From NCBI RefSeq assembly GCF_041381155.1, contig NC_091143.1:28521331-28585330 (forward strand): a stretch of DNA of 64,000 nucleotides, given 5' to 3'. The position numbers and the translations under genes were made by a program. Positions 26,001 through 38,352 of the stretch are shown piece after piece; position 1 is the stretch's first letter; each line of letters starts with the position of its first letter. The notes beneath the pieces are model-generated. The model had not been told where the DNA came from. It did no database searches and saw nothing but the letters and a program-made list of their open reading frames with translations. This stretch comes from Argopecten irradians. Its lineage: Eukaryota; Mollusca; Bivalvia; Pectinida; Pectinidae.

Positions 26001-29000
26001 CAAATTGGTACAAATTTTACAGTACATTGTAAAATCTGTGTCGACATTTCTTCTGGACCGTTGAATTTAACCTGTCGGCTAATAAAGGGAAGACATCTGT
26101 TTTTGTTCAGAAAACAGATCACTATTTTTTTATGGAATGAAGAGGTCCAGACTTGACATATATACATAATGAATATTTCACAAATCCGAATAGTGACTGA
26201 GATTACCTTATACGTTATATATAAACGAATTGTAATGAAAAGAAAAATGTGTTGAATGGGTTTCATATATATGGGTAACTTCATAAAAAGAACGTCGTAT
26301 TTACGATAATATAGCTAATATGCCCGTAAAGTAGGAATTGTAGTGTTATCTCATTGAAATATCATAACAGAACCATAACAGATATTACATGAGGTCCAAA
26401 ATAGCAGAGCACAAATTGCCAAAATGTTGATTTACATTGTAGAAATCCTGGATTTATTGATAAAAAAACGATGGTTTACTGGACGAAAACGTAACTTCCC
26501 ATTAGTTGTGACTACAAAGTTGGACAAATTTATAGTTACTGAAATATTAGATTTAAAATCTGATTATACTACAAAACTACGAATTGTGCGGTTGTGAGGC
26601 GGTCATCAGTAACATATAATCTCCAGGACAAGACATATGATATAATGATAATGTATCAGGTGTGTATTAAACATGTCATGTGATGCATGGGTTACGTAAT
26701 GTGTATTACGCTATGTGCATTAGAAGTTTATTTGTGTTGACAGTATAAAGAAGCTTATTTGATCAATTTAGTTCGTTTGAAAAGAAACAATGAATTGTGA
26801 ATTTCAGTCGTGATTTCCTATACACAACATTCAATAGCAACCACCCGCAATAGAACGTACTGCATACCAACGGTTTTTTTCAGCGTGCGATTAACTTCGC
26901 GTTTTATAACGTCACGTGACGTGGATTAGATTTATCGAAAATTAATCGCACTTAAATTTTTTAGGGCTTCAAGTTAGGAATAGCGAATTCAAATTGCCAC
27001 GAAAAAGTTGGTAGACACGGAAACGCAAATTAAAGTCGACATGGAAATAAGATGTTATTTTTTCAAAAAGAAACACTAATACTGAAGTCATAGCACCTTG
27101 CATCAGACATTAAAATCTGTCAAAATGTCTAAGTCCGGTGTTAGGGTTAGAGGAAACTCGGGCAAGGCTGTTGTCAGTGTTAAGTTCGCCCCTCGTTTAG
27201 CCCCTTAGATATTACACAGGTCACTATGCTTGTAAACATTGATATTGATATTATAACGCCCAATAAAAATTACAAATATGAACGGAAATTAAATATTCAA
27301 TTCGTTTGAATTGCAATGCCTGTAAGCGAAACCCCAGCTGTCGTGTATACTGGACTCAAGCATATCTAACATGCACATATTGTCAGACCAGCAAAGTTGT
27401 TTATTATTTGTACGGTTGCTCGTTTTAAATGTGAGAAAAACAATACTTTTATGATGAATGTTTGTATCAACATCCGAAATTAATTTACTAAAATATGAGT
27501 TAATGACGTTCGTATTTATGACAAAGTGGTTCAGAAATCTCAATGTTGTATTTCAAAAAATGACCTTTTGGGACCCCATGAAAGTGGCCATATTATATAG
27601 TTGGTCGTTATACAGAAGTGGTCGCTTAGGCAGATTTCCTCTATTTCTAAATATCTCATTTTGTATTTTGTAAAGTAAAAAATCAGCAAAGTTAAACGAT
27701 CTTTAGAGTAAGGAATAGACATATATATAATTGAAATGTACAATAAACTTGACCCACTGGTCGTGACCCACTGACCACCCTTTGGTCCCATGCCTACGTC
27801 ATCATACGTTTGAATGATCAGCTACAATGATGCACAACTGAACATTCTTACTAGGATAGACTATTGTGGATCAATGAATAACTTATTGATGGTTTGCCCC
27901 AGAGAAACAAGGTCACATAGATATCATCTGAATCATGACTGTCCGGAAAACGAACTGACCACATTACGACTCTATTAAAACGGGCCGAACAGTTGTCCTT
28001 GTCGGCCAACCAGCACTGACCATTGGAGTCAATAATAGGCCCAAGGAATACTGACCAGGCGAAACCTGTCGTAGATCTGTCGATCACCATTTGATCGTAA
28101 AACCATCTTAACTTAATGCTTAGCCAGTCAAAAATGGTGTATCTTTTGTACCGATGTTACATCATCTGTAATATTTAAAACTTTTTCATGATCTTTGAGC
28201 CAGGCACGACATGTTTCAATTCGACGTTTTTGACATTATGACTTGATTTGATATAACTCAAAGTTGACAAAGCATTGAGTTATCAGAGTATTCGATCAAC
28301 TTATGGAACTTATTATTTTAGATGTGCTTTGGGTTTTTTCACTATTCACTTTTGCTATTAAATGTCATATATGGAGGTTGATATTTAGTGTTTCCATTTC
28401 CACAAACGGCGTCGAGTTCCCCAGGGTGGTGTTCTAGGGCCTTAACTCTTCCTTTAAAAAGCATGCATATCAAATAATACTAACAATGGCGTTTTTAAAA
28501 TCACCCTTATAATGTTACTACCAAATGTGAAAAAACAATATAAGGACATTTGATTCTATTGATATTGTGGTATACATGCAGCACTAGTAGAATCTATGAT
28601 AATGTTCTTGGACTACGCCTTTGGTCATTATATAATTCTACCAGGACAGTATAATACCATATTGACCACAGCAAATGTCCATAATTGTGATAAATATTGA
28701 ATACGAGACCTGTGAAATAATACGATACTTATGCATTACAAGAGCGTTACGGGCTTCTGAAGAATCGGCACTACATGTATGAGACTAGGATTCCAATCAA
28801 TATCAGTGAATCAATTCCGAACACACTTTCTCAATTGAAATTGCCTTATAAACCGGATGGTCTTTAAACATAGTTTTTTGTTGAAGCATGTTTTACTATA
28901 TGCCTTGATTCTTTTACAGTACCAGGGGGTGCGCCTACAGATACGCCTGTAACGTCCGTTCAGAATGTGAGTGTGAATGCCACGCCCACCCAGGATCCCG

Positions 29001-32000
29001 ACCCCGGGGGCAGTATTTGCAGAAGGTGCATCAATATGGTGGAGCCGATAGAGATCACCTACTGTGTGGCTCACTACGCCAGTGTTGTTATCGGAGGGCT
29101 ATTTTTTGTCGAGGTAAAGGTCGTTTACTTTTCCGACATTTAACGTAGGCAATTGACGAACAATTTACATCTCTATTACTTTGAACAGGGACACACACAC
29201 ACATATATATATAACATACATAGTTCGGACTACAGGTGAAAAGTTCAGTGGCGGAATCTCATTCCGTACCCAAGATGGTTTCAACAGAATATAAATTTCC
29301 TATCTTTCGCTCTACTCCACACTCATAAATGCATGATAATGAGTAATTAAAAATGTATGTATATAATTAACAAAGTCAGTTTTATATGAGCTGAAAGATA
29401 AGTTAAATGTATTCCTAAATGTTTATTGCAAACGACCATGCCAGCAATATTAGCTATAGACGACATTCTTTAACCAATGTGGTATGTGAGAGGACAGGTA
29501 AAAATGATAAAGAGGGGATATAATCATATCCCTCCTGTGTCCGCCGGATGTGTATCACGGTGGTCATCTCCTGGTCAACTATCAACTTTGATGACTACTT
29601 CCAAATCAGTTGATCACTCAACCGTGTAATTACTAGTGGATAGTTATTATTGCATGGCCACGCTCCACTGCTCCCCTAATGACGCGATGGTCGATAACAT
29701 TGACCTGGAGGGGAATACACGTCTATTGATAGACAAGTCGCTGTGATGAGAACGAAGGTAGTTAACTCGTACTACAATAGCTAACTTACTGATCTGTGAG
29801 ACCCCATTAACTGCCTTGCTGGAATTCTAGATATATTAATCAGTCTCCCCCTTTCGGGCGAAGGATTGGATTTTGTTCAGTAACCAAGGTCGTTTAAGGA
29901 CGTAGCTGCAATATTGTAGCTTAAAAGACTTATAGAAGATAATGATGTCGTCTTAAGAAAAGTATGGTGGGCCGGGTACTATATTCGTTCTATGAAGGAC
30001 GTATTTGTTTGAACATTTATATTCCTACCTAAATTTTACTACAATTACAGAAATTCTATTGATTTTTGCTGCTGCTTTGAGTAAATTTCTTTCAGGGTCT
30101 AGATTTCACGGAATTTCATAAATTGTGATTTTATTCTGATTTCATTACAGTTCTGCAGAAATACTATTTGCACTATCATGTTAAGGGAGAAATATTTGAT
30201 TCCAAATTAAGAGTTAATCGTACATGTATATCAATAAAGTGCAGTGGCGATATTTCGGTTGACCGAAACTCTGAATTAAACGAATTGTATTTGACTTTCG
30301 AAATGCATACACGGACGAATTCATATTTCAAAACAGCAAATGTGGAACTCCCAAAGTAGTGAAAACATCCAACGGAATATAAAAACAATCATCAACAGTT
30401 AAATCATTTTTGTTCGTTTTAGATGTTTTTGAGAGTTGTATCTGGAAGGTCAAAGGTGTGCAAAGACTTTGTCCAGGTAGGTGCTATATTTTGAATCACT
30501 TACTGTAAATTCTTTTTTCGCGTACAATTATGTTTCATGTTTTTCGTGAGTAGTTAGAATCCGCTAAAATAAGTCGTCGCGGAATTATTCTCAGTACAGG
30601 TCCAGTAGAACAATAGCAATTTAATTCAATCGCGAAATCGAATCGACTTGAAAACGCGAAAATATGGCGCAGTTTACTCTACACAATGTATTTTTTAAAG
30701 AGACTAATAATTAAAGTTTGAAGTTTTAAAGTTTGAAATTTACTCAGCGTTACTGCGAAAAGTCGCGCGAACCAAGGATATTTGTTTACCTTCTTCTATT
30801 CCCTGCGCCATCACATGGATCTTAGCATTAGTTTTAGGTCATATCATTATTGACCTACCAGAGTGTCCTAAGACCATTTTAGGCGTTTAAGGCGTTTTAG
30901 AGAAATAACTATTACCGATTTTTAATCTAAACCCCTATATGGTGCTATTGATCATGAAGTACAAAAGTTTAAAGTATAATTTAAATTTTCTTCGATACAG
31001 ATATTTTAATTGTAAACATTCATCTTTATATTCCAGATTGGCGACAGCTTAGTTGTTGTTGTTCTTGTTACCATGGAGATATTGTTTACTTTGTTCTGGG
31101 ATGAAGTTTTGTGTTACCACCCAGCTGTAGAAGCTGCCACATATATAGTGTTCTTCCGGTTATGTAGAGTCCCTCGTGCTTGTACAGGTATGGATTCCTC
31201 TCAAGTCCTTATAAACATTAGCTTCACAACACAGAATCATGCACTGTAAAAATCTGTTTGTTTTTTTAAACGTTGTGTATGTTAGATGGAAATATACCTG
31301 CAGAAATAACTATTACGAATGTAATGTAAAAATGTGGATTCAAGGTCTATATACTCATTTCAACCCACTGTAGACCTTAATATAATGGTTTTTGGCAGTA
31401 TGCTTTGTAAGCTTTTAATGTGATTCTTGGTGGTGAATAACAGATAACTAAGGGGTGCAAAGGCACTATTCTGCATACTAATCTTAGTTTGGGAGCAAAG
31501 ATTTATATTCAAGAGTTCATTTTTAATCAAAACTTTTGATTTCATTTCAGTTTCGAAAAGAGTCTTTTCAGATAAGGTAGATATAGAACTACACTATTTG
31601 ATGAAAGCCAAGAAGAAGGCTGAGGAAAAAGGCGCTGAACTACGAGATAAAGTGGATAAACAGCAGGTTAGTAGACAACTCCAATTGTGACTGGTTTATA
31701 GAGTAGCAAAGGTATTACAAATTGCCATGTTCGAGTCGAAGTTGTTTTTTTTCTTCCAAACTTCAATACCCGTTAACACAATCGAAAGAACGACTAAAAA
31801 ATGACCTGTTAGTATGGCATATTACTGGTAGAAATTGACAATTTACGAACAATTATCCGCACGAAATAGTATCAAATAAAAACTCGCTGAAAGATTATTC
31901 CTAAGACATTTAACATCTATGCAGTAAGTCATACAACTTAACCTTTCTATGGTATGAATGTTATAACATCAGATGTATGTACATGTCTTTCCTTGAAGAA

Positions 32001-34908
32001 TTTGTTAAATTTTCTTCTGATTCTGCCGAAGAATCAAATCACAAATGGTTCGTTATATTTCGCCCTAAACCTAGGTGTGTGTTGAATTTCGATTCCTCAT
32101 TCTTTTTTGCAATATCATTTACCGCTGAACTTGCAATTAAGTTGTTGCAAACTGTTTCACTCCGTGATAATATCAACATGCCAGGAGGCTGATTACTACA
32201 AAACTCCAACATTCAGCATTAATGCACCTTTTTACGTGTACTTTAGCAGGTGTATTCTGATTTAAGCGTCTTTTGCACTATCTTCATTGCGCTAGTTCAA
32301 GCACAGTGCTACAATATATCAAATAGTCAATCCCCGCTCAAAGCGTTAAAATCTGAGTAGCAAACCTCCAGTCCATTTACAGTGTTACTTTTACTGAATG
32401 ACAAACTTACACAGGTGCGCATATTACATGGGGTTTTCGATATTTGTGTTTTGAGTAAACCAACCTTTGTATTTCAGCGTGAGATTGATTTCCTAAACAA
32501 CCAGTTGAAAGAAACAAAAGATAAAATGTCAGCGCTAGAAAGAGGTTGGTATTTCTGAAGATTTTTTACTGAGAGTAAAATTTGTATACACTAGGAAATA
32601 AATGAGAAATGTTCATAGCCAATATTCGAATGTGCTTGAAACATAAAACTTAACGTGCAATTTTATACACTCGATACAGGAAGCAGTGAGATATGCAACG
32701 GCCATGTTCCTGACGGAAAAGACAAACTGTCTACAGAGGGTGTAGAAACGCTTTATTCTAAACCAATAAAGAGGTCAAAGGTCAATGGTACAGCGTCAAA
32801 TCACAACTCGCCCGCGCACATCACGGAACAAAACCCTGACGGTTACACAACCATCATACACACTACATACCAAAGGCCTGAGGAGGCCAAAACTACCAAA
32901 GATACTGAGCCTTGTGTGATGGTTAATGGGCATATTCGTCCTTCTCCTAAAGATTCAGCATTAAATGACGCTAATGACGTCACAGACTCTACTCCGCATG
33001 ACGGAAGTGGTGACGTTCATGATGGGGCTGGTCCCCATGGTGACAGTTGTTCTCTGGACGGAAGGAACTCTGCCTATGATAGTACAGATAGTGCTTACCT
33101 TATGGATGATATTCAAAAAAGGAAAAAAGTTCGGAGGACAAGGAGTGATAGTGCTTTATCTACAGAAAGTAAAATAGCAATCCGCCAATTGGATATAGCC
33201 ATAGATCCAGGTAAGTAACTTTCTTACGGTTTACATACAGTGTATTATATAGTAGTTAGTTATTTGTGAGGTGTAATAAGAAATCAAATATTCTTTCACT
33301 TAATAACAGACTAACGGGAATTATTTATCTCATTTATACAATATCTTATAATGGTATAGTCCGAATGCACTATCGGCGTGTTTTTTGTTGCAGCCTATTA
33401 TAGATTGATGATTAGTACTGGTTGATTAGACGGCAAACATTTATATTTATATATTCAGAGAATAAATGGGACCGTCAGGTTCTTTCTCGCTGATTTTTCC
33501 CAACAGACGTATTTTTTCACTTCTTCATTTGTTTATACCAATCGTATTAGCCCTGCATTGAGGGCTGCATAAGATTGTTACCCGGCGTCGCCATTGCATG
33601 ATTGTAAAAGGCGACCTAATTTGGGATATTTTTTATTTCTCTTCGCTTAAATGACTTCTCTCTTTTTAACGTCTCTCTTGAACATCACGTCGCTCTCGTA
33701 AAAATCGTTTAACGAAGATTTTATTTTGTCTGTTTTTGCAAATTTTAGCTACCTATTCGAAGAATAGGGGAGCTAATGTGTTTAACGAAGATTTTAAAGT
33801 TTTTGCAATTTCTATTTTTATTTTTAACATAAATCATTTTTTCGTGTATTTTCCTGTTATATGAATCGTTATAAAAATTCTTTTTGAGTCCCTTAAAAGG
33901 ACATGAACCATGTTTAAATAGTAAAACTGTAAGTTTTTACATACATATTTGTGACCAATCATTGTAATGAAACCATTCCAAAAGGATTTGAAAATAATAC
34001 TGTAACATACATAATATTTGGACCAATCATGTCTGAAACCTCAACACATTTGGAAATAATCTAAACTCAATCGCGCACGATTATAAGTTGATTATTTAAC
34101 AGTACATTATTTTATTGAAAACTTTATCTGAAGGTTTTGAAGGCGGTATAGACAACAAGTCGTACGAGGAAGACGAAGAAGAGGCGGTACAGATGAGACG
34201 TCTACCGGTAATGGCGGAATATGAGGGAACAAGGACCTATCGAAGTGCTGTAAGTTCAGAAAAAAAAGAAACAACAACAACAATTATATGATTATCCAAA
34301 TACGAAAATTAAAGGCCCACTACCTTTCCAGACCAAAACATAAAGGTTAATTTCTTAAACATTTAAAATAACACCAGAAAATATATAGGCCTACCGATGG
34401 CCTAAGATGAAGTTACAATACTAAACATATGGAAGATTTCCTGCTTAATATATGATAGCTGTGGAGAGCCATTTCACTGTTTTTCCGTCTGACGCAATGA
34501 TGGTCAACTACCGCGCGGTATTTAGGACGACGGTGGGAAACATAAGAAGACCCACGTTATGAAAATAAATATTTTATTTATTTTAATCATATTGTTCAGA
34601 AGGTGATGATACGTTAATTTTATAACTTTTGCGACTCTACAAAATTATCAATCTCGTTTTACATTCCCATTTTAAAAATTAAAAGTCGTTTCGGAAAGGT
34701 AGTGGGCCTTTAAGGATTTTTTATTCTTTCAATATTCAAAAGTAAAAGAGTGATTCTTAGCTTTTATATAAACAACTAATTTTCCCCTCAAAGTTTTTCA
34801 TTATTTTTCATTTTTTTTCCAATAGTTCATCGCACAAACCTGAACTTTACATCAATAATGCTTTTGTTTCGCTGTTTACAGGAAGGGGTCCCATTGACAG
34901 ATCTATGA
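14083..34908 (+). CDS. HVCN1: Voltage-gated proton channel, Hv1 family (464 aa, 10 coding exons)
   Basis: Voltage-sensor-only channel that extrudes protons across membranes. Coding exons: 14083-14096, 24756-24880, 28920-29113, 30423-30476, 31037-31187, 31551-31666, 32478-32544, 32680-33210, 34134-34249, 34882-34908. All phases join to one frame. S1 is at about 20-43 (VLVVLDGLAITAELL) with Asp30 at the proton-selectivity position. S2 is at about 94-117 with His98 and Glu111, spaced 13 apart as in vertebrate Hv1. S3 is at about 130-150 with Asp132 and Glu143. S4 is at about 164-180 (FFRLCRVPRAC) with Arg170, Arg173 and Arg176. A Lys/Glu-rich coiled coil follows at about 186-240, then a long polar tail with a basic patch (KRKKVRRTR). 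The S1-S2 loop (47-93) is long, with NVS and NAT glycosylation sequons. The ATG has a good context (atcATGG) and an in-frame upstream stop at 14026. Residue roles are inferred from the family. Confidence 0.9.
15976..16054. mobile_element. Palindromic MITE, CATCCTCGATACTCC family, copy 3 (79 bp)
   Basis: Starts CATCCTCGATAATCC and ends 'agagtatcgaggatg'. It is short like copy 1. Flanks do not show a clear 9-bp duplication, so it is older or rearranged. Confidence 0.75.
16859..17256 (+). mobile_element. TTAA-flanked MITE family A, copy A (398 bp)
   Basis: Terminal inverted repeats AGGCCCACTACCTTTCCGG / CGGAAAGGTAGTGGCCCT, flanked by TTAA at 16855-16858 and 17257-17260. A TTAA target is typical of piggyBac-mobilised MITEs. 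No coding capacity. Copies B and C are at 34313 and 11949. Confidence 0.88.
17645..17720 (+). mobile_element. SINE 3'-domain remnant
   Basis: 'tttttctctgggtactctggctttcctcc' matches the 3' domain of the SINE at 3497-3705. The tRNA head is missing and the end is degenerate. Confidence 0.55.
18085..18975. repeat. 50-bp minisatellite (about 17 copies) in HVCN1 intron 1
   Basis: Unit 'gttcaatgtgtgttgtccgttacgtactcaagaggttcaaatctagagat' with indels. Nearly every copy keeps the 6-bp palindromes TCTAGA and TACGTA. Open frames through it (18166-18351, 18532-18750) only mirror the repeat. Confidence 0.88.
18993..19264. mobile_element. Palindromic element related to the CATCCTCGATACTCC family, copy 4
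   Basis: Arms about 18993-19090 and 19160-19250 are inverted copies sharing 'ctatcactgacgt', 'cgagatactct' and 'ctgacaccagactta'. The right end 'cgttatcgaggatg' is the family end. The left end has been lost, apparently overwritten at the edge of the 50-bp array. Confidence 0.7.
20090..21090. repeat. Dimeric ~98-bp tandem array rich in CATATG palindromes
   Basis: Two ~49-bp half-units alternate: 'gctaacgtcatatgacg...' and 'gctaacgccatatggcg...'. Each carries a 12-bp perfect palindrome, CGTCATATGACG or CGCCATATGGCG. Order is good from 20200 to 20600 and degenerate after that. No gene. Confidence 0.85.
21281..21560. repeat. Recent 141-bp direct duplication
   Basis: 21281-21421 and 21422-21560 are nearly identical (for example gtgagc versus gtgaac), starting 'attttaatgctgtgaccaa' and ending 'aaatgttacagtta'. 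It lies in HVCN1 intron 1. Confidence 0.92.
21561..24755. other. HVCN1 intron 1, distal part
   Basis: I see only AT-rich sequence, with no array, RNA gene or convincing exon. Part of 24440-24520 ('tgaatggccttgactttcattca') resembles the repeat at 63718-64000. Confidence 0.5.
33556..33700 (+). mobile_element. Interspersed 'aaaaggcgac' repeat, copy 1
   Basis: 'gccattgcatgattgtaaaaggcgacctaatttgggat' followed by a T-rich tract and 'tctctcttgaacatcac'. It shares this order with 37985-38165 (reverse) and 45515-45722. It lies in HVCN1 intron 8. It is possibly a SINE-like retroelement, family not identified. Confidence 0.65.
34313..34709 (+). mobile_element. TTAA-flanked MITE family A, copy B (397 bp)
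   Basis: Inverted ends AGGCCCACTACCTTTCC / GGAAAGGTAGTGGGCCT with TTAA at 34309-34312 and 34710-34713. Similar over its whole length to the 16859 copy. It lies in the last HVCN1 intron. Confidence 0.9.
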
Positions 34909-36480
34909 TGAGAAAGTCGCTTGTTTGCTGGAACTCTTTCGTATGCCTACATGTATATATACAGTCCGATAGTCAAGTTGAAAGCTATAAGTTACCAGGA
35001 GCAGACTTTTTTAAAAAGACCGATGGAATTATTTTTAAAACAATATCGCTTTCAACGCTTTCATTACAGCCTGACATTGATAGATGTTTCGTTTACCACG
35101 TCCTCGATACTCCAGGGGTTCCGATCACTTACGATCTCTACACCCCTGGATTATCTCATAGTAAAACTGATGGCAACAGAACAGAACAGGTAATTACGGT
35201 ACACTGTGGATGACTGTGTGGCTTTGATGTTAGGCGTCGATCTCTCTGTAGTCTTCAAAGGAAATCTTTGCTGGCCTGTGATTGGTCAAATGTTTTTCGT
35301 TGAACTGCCTTCAATTTTACTATGAGATGGTCCATTGGTGTAGAGATCGTAGGGGATCGGAACCCCTGGAGTATCGAGGATGCGTTTACCATTGTGAATA
35401 GCCTTGTTCATCACAAAGTCGAAAGAGCTCAGTGATATTTGAAAACCAACACAACTTATTTCATTTGTCTATTTCGTCATTATAGAGTAACCTGTTCTTA
35501 TGAGTAGCTATTGGTTGAAGAACACGTTCTTTTCTCTGAGAAGGGCAGATAACTCTATGTATGCATCCGTTTATGTGCCAGATACGTTTACAATAATTAT
35601 AACAACTAAGCTTTCCAATACGTGCAATTCATGAAAGAGTTGAATACCTGAATTTCACAGTAATCCTTTTGATACTTTGAACTTTGCATACACATATATT
35701 GTTATTTGGTTAAGATAATTACTTGATCATAATTGAAAAAATATTGACATTAGAAAAGCTTTGTATTGTGTTATTGTCATGATGAATTATTTAAATGTGT
35801 GTATTTTGTAGTTGTTTCATGATAACATATGACAGTTGAATATTGGAGCTTTAAAACAACCGTTTATTACCAATTTGCTTTTGTAACTTGATGAAAAGCA
35901 CTACATAAACAAATTCGCCAAACAGCATTCTATATTGCAATTATATATCTTTAGTTGAAGTTACATTTTTAGTAAATCATAACTTTATAATTGTGTAGGA
36001 ACAATAACTACCCGAGTTACTTCCCTTCGTTTCGCTGAAACGTAGTGAAGTAACCCGGTCAGCATGATGAAAATTAAAAAAACAGAAACCGGACTAAATT
36101 TCATTCCTGAAATTAGTTTTTAAGAGATAAATAGCATTTATATTCTATGTAATTGTTTACTGTTTAATTCGAACAGATAATTCCAAGTCTGTAGATCAGT
36201 TTTGGTTGATTTTTGGTCATGATTTATATTAAAAACAGTTTTGATTGACATTTGACAATGTAAACCAGCTTAGTTTCGCGAGAATTTACCGTACCAGAAC
36301 ATTAGTTAATTTACAGACTTATTCAAAGTTGGACAGTAAATGTCTTTGTAATATGTATACACTGCGCTCAATCTTTGTTGATGATTATCGTTGTTATAAA
36401 TGTGGTATCTTACTTATAATGAATTGTATACCTGGTATATATTATTTGTTGTTATGAAAATAAAGATTAAAATTAAAGAA
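34909..36480 (+). other. HVCN1: HVCN1 3' UTR with poly(A) signal
   Basis: Noncoding sequence follows the TGA at 34906-34908. The first good AATAAA is at 36459-36464, so a ~1.55 kb 3' UTR is inferred. It contains the MITE at 35099 and a small hairpin near 36010-36056 ('cccgagttacttccc ... gaagtaacccgg'). Open frames at 34905-35213 and 36245-36457 are not supported. Confidence 0.55.
35099..35382. mobile_element. Palindromic MITE, CATCCTCGATACTCC family, copy 5 (284 bp), in the HVCN1 3' UTR
   Basis: Ends CGTCCTCGATACTCCAGGGG / 'ctggagtatcgaggatg' with an exact 9-bp target duplication CGTTTACCA (35090-35098, 35383-35391). The interior matches copy 2 at 12845. Confidence 0.9.
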
Positions 36481-36900
36481 TACCAAATGAAATGTTTTGT
36501 TTTTTCAAAATGACTGTGTGGAAATGTTAATTGTTAACAATGTTGATATTTTGAAGAAATTTGAATTAAAATCAATAATCGAAACAAAGATAGTGTGTGT
36601 TCAAAGAAAATAAAATTTGTTTTTAGCGTGCATTCACTATTTTTTTAGAAAATAATGTACATAAGTATTGACGTCACAGTGTAACTTCTACTCTTCCTCA
36701 AATATTAATGGGCTGGCAATGAATAGATTTAACTATATGAGGACCCAATGGAAACTGAATCATTGCTTAAGAGAAGGTGGTTGAGGCGAGACCAGTCACA
36801 CAAAGGTTGATCAGCTGGACAAACGACGGATACCAGTTCAAAACAAGAAGTGCCTGTAATGTATGTCTATTGCACAGAACATATCTACATATACTATTAA

Positions 36901-37260
36901 AGATGATCCACCGCTGACAAACGGTATTTTTCCTTTTTAAAAACAGCAGCAGACAATTGAGTATTTTTCTTCAGTTACAAAAGTTACTTACTTTACACCA
37001 TTAGTACCATTGAAAAGTCTTAGCTTCAAATTTACGTCAAGATACAAATATTGAAAATAATTAATTGCATCCCGAAAAAAATCCATGGCACTATGTCCTG
37101 CCTGGAATGCTGTACCGATTGCGCATGCACCAAAAGCAAATTTAAGTATTTTATATAATTTTTTTGTGATGATTAAAATATACATGTTTATACCCGATCA
37201 AACACCAATTATTGTTCAGATGATGAGTGTCATTTATGTTTTGTCGGCGATGGAGCATCT
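36901..37260. mobile_element. TTAA MITE family B, copy 1 (~360 bp)
   Basis: Inverted ends AGATGATCCACCGCTGACA / TGTCGGCGATGGAGCATCT, followed by TTAA at 37261-37264. Similar throughout to 44699-45055. A short reverse open frame at 36988-37185 is part of the repeat. Confidence 0.85.
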
Positions 37261-37825
37261 TTAATATTTATGCATAAGTAGTCAATTCCCAGTATATACC
37301 CATCTCTTAATACGTAATATGTTCATTAATCAGCAAGTACGTAAATCATATCCTTTTTACAACCTTACTGTATCTTTCCGCCTATGCATCGCATTCACAA
37401 AACGTATTAGTTGATTTGTTTTGTATTAAAAATATAAAAGAAGAACGCGTGGATGTTTCACGCCTTCATGTGAAATTGATAGGACTTTTTTTTTATTTCT
37501 TATCAGAGGGAAATGATACACTGAGTTTCCCCCACACAGGAGGGGATCATTCAATACTTGTTTGTTTGTAAAATAAACGTGGTGTAAGGACAGCCTCCGA
37601 AGTATGCGCTGTGTAGCGTGTATGTAATTCAAGGTCGGTGTTTTGGGAGACTGCGGTTCATGTTGTGTCTTGTGTAGTGGAACTCTTGGTCTTTTTACAG
37701 TGCTATATCAGTTAAGCATGCCGCCAAAGACACCAATCAACATATCTCACCCGGTCACATTATACTGACAACGGGCAAACCAGTCGTCCCACTCCCTTGA
37801 TCATAGGGTGGGGGGCATGTTTTAT

Positions 37826-37985
37826 GGTTACCCATATCCAACATGGCGACGGTATAAAAGTACGAGAAAATTGTATTATCTCTTCAAAAACTAGACGGCG
37901 GTTATACCCGTCTATTCTGTGAACAGACAGTACGTTTTTCTTGTATTTTCGTACCGCCGCCATGTTGGATATTGGTAACTGTAGA
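37826..37985. repeat. Degenerate 160-bp palindrome
   Basis: 'ggttacccatatccaacatggcgacggta' at the left pairs with 'taccgccgccatgttggatattggtaact' at the right; 'gtacgagaaaa' pairs with 'cttgtattttcgta'. Probably a foldback MITE. Confidence 0.7.
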
Positions 37986-38165
37986 TACCCTAATTTGTTC
38001 TCGGCCAGGGGACAGAACACAAAGCCTTCCTCACAGGGGCGAGCGCACAGCAAAAGCCAAAAGTGAGGTGGTGTCAAAGGAGACGTTAGGAAGAACAAAG
38101 TTAGTTTGGAAGAAGAGAAAAGATAAGATCATATTTAGTCGCCTTTTACGACCATGCAATAAGGG
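37985..38165 (-). mobile_element. Interspersed 'aaaaggcgac' repeat, copy 2
   Basis: Reverse-strand copy. It reads 'tgcatggtcgtaaaaggcgactaaat' on the minus strand, then 'gacaccacctcacttttggcttttg' and ends 'ctgtcccctggcc'. It abuts the palindrome at 37826. Confidence 0.7.
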
Positions 38166-38352
38166 CATGTAAAAGCATCAACATCGGTAAAGAGGGTGTA
38201 CAAACACTACTAAATGATTTAAATTCTTCCAGTTCCTAACAACTCCTAACAGAAATGTCATCAGAAATCGCTCACATTTTGGCCCTGCTTCTCAATCGCT
38301 CCTTTACAACCATTTTTTTACTCGTGTATAAAGTAAGTGACACCTCCTGACC

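Noticed and set aside
25226..27791. Cluster of open frames of 70-110 codons in HVCN1 intron 2
   Set aside because: They occur on both strands and overlap one another, composition is that of AT-rich intron, and no domains are seen.
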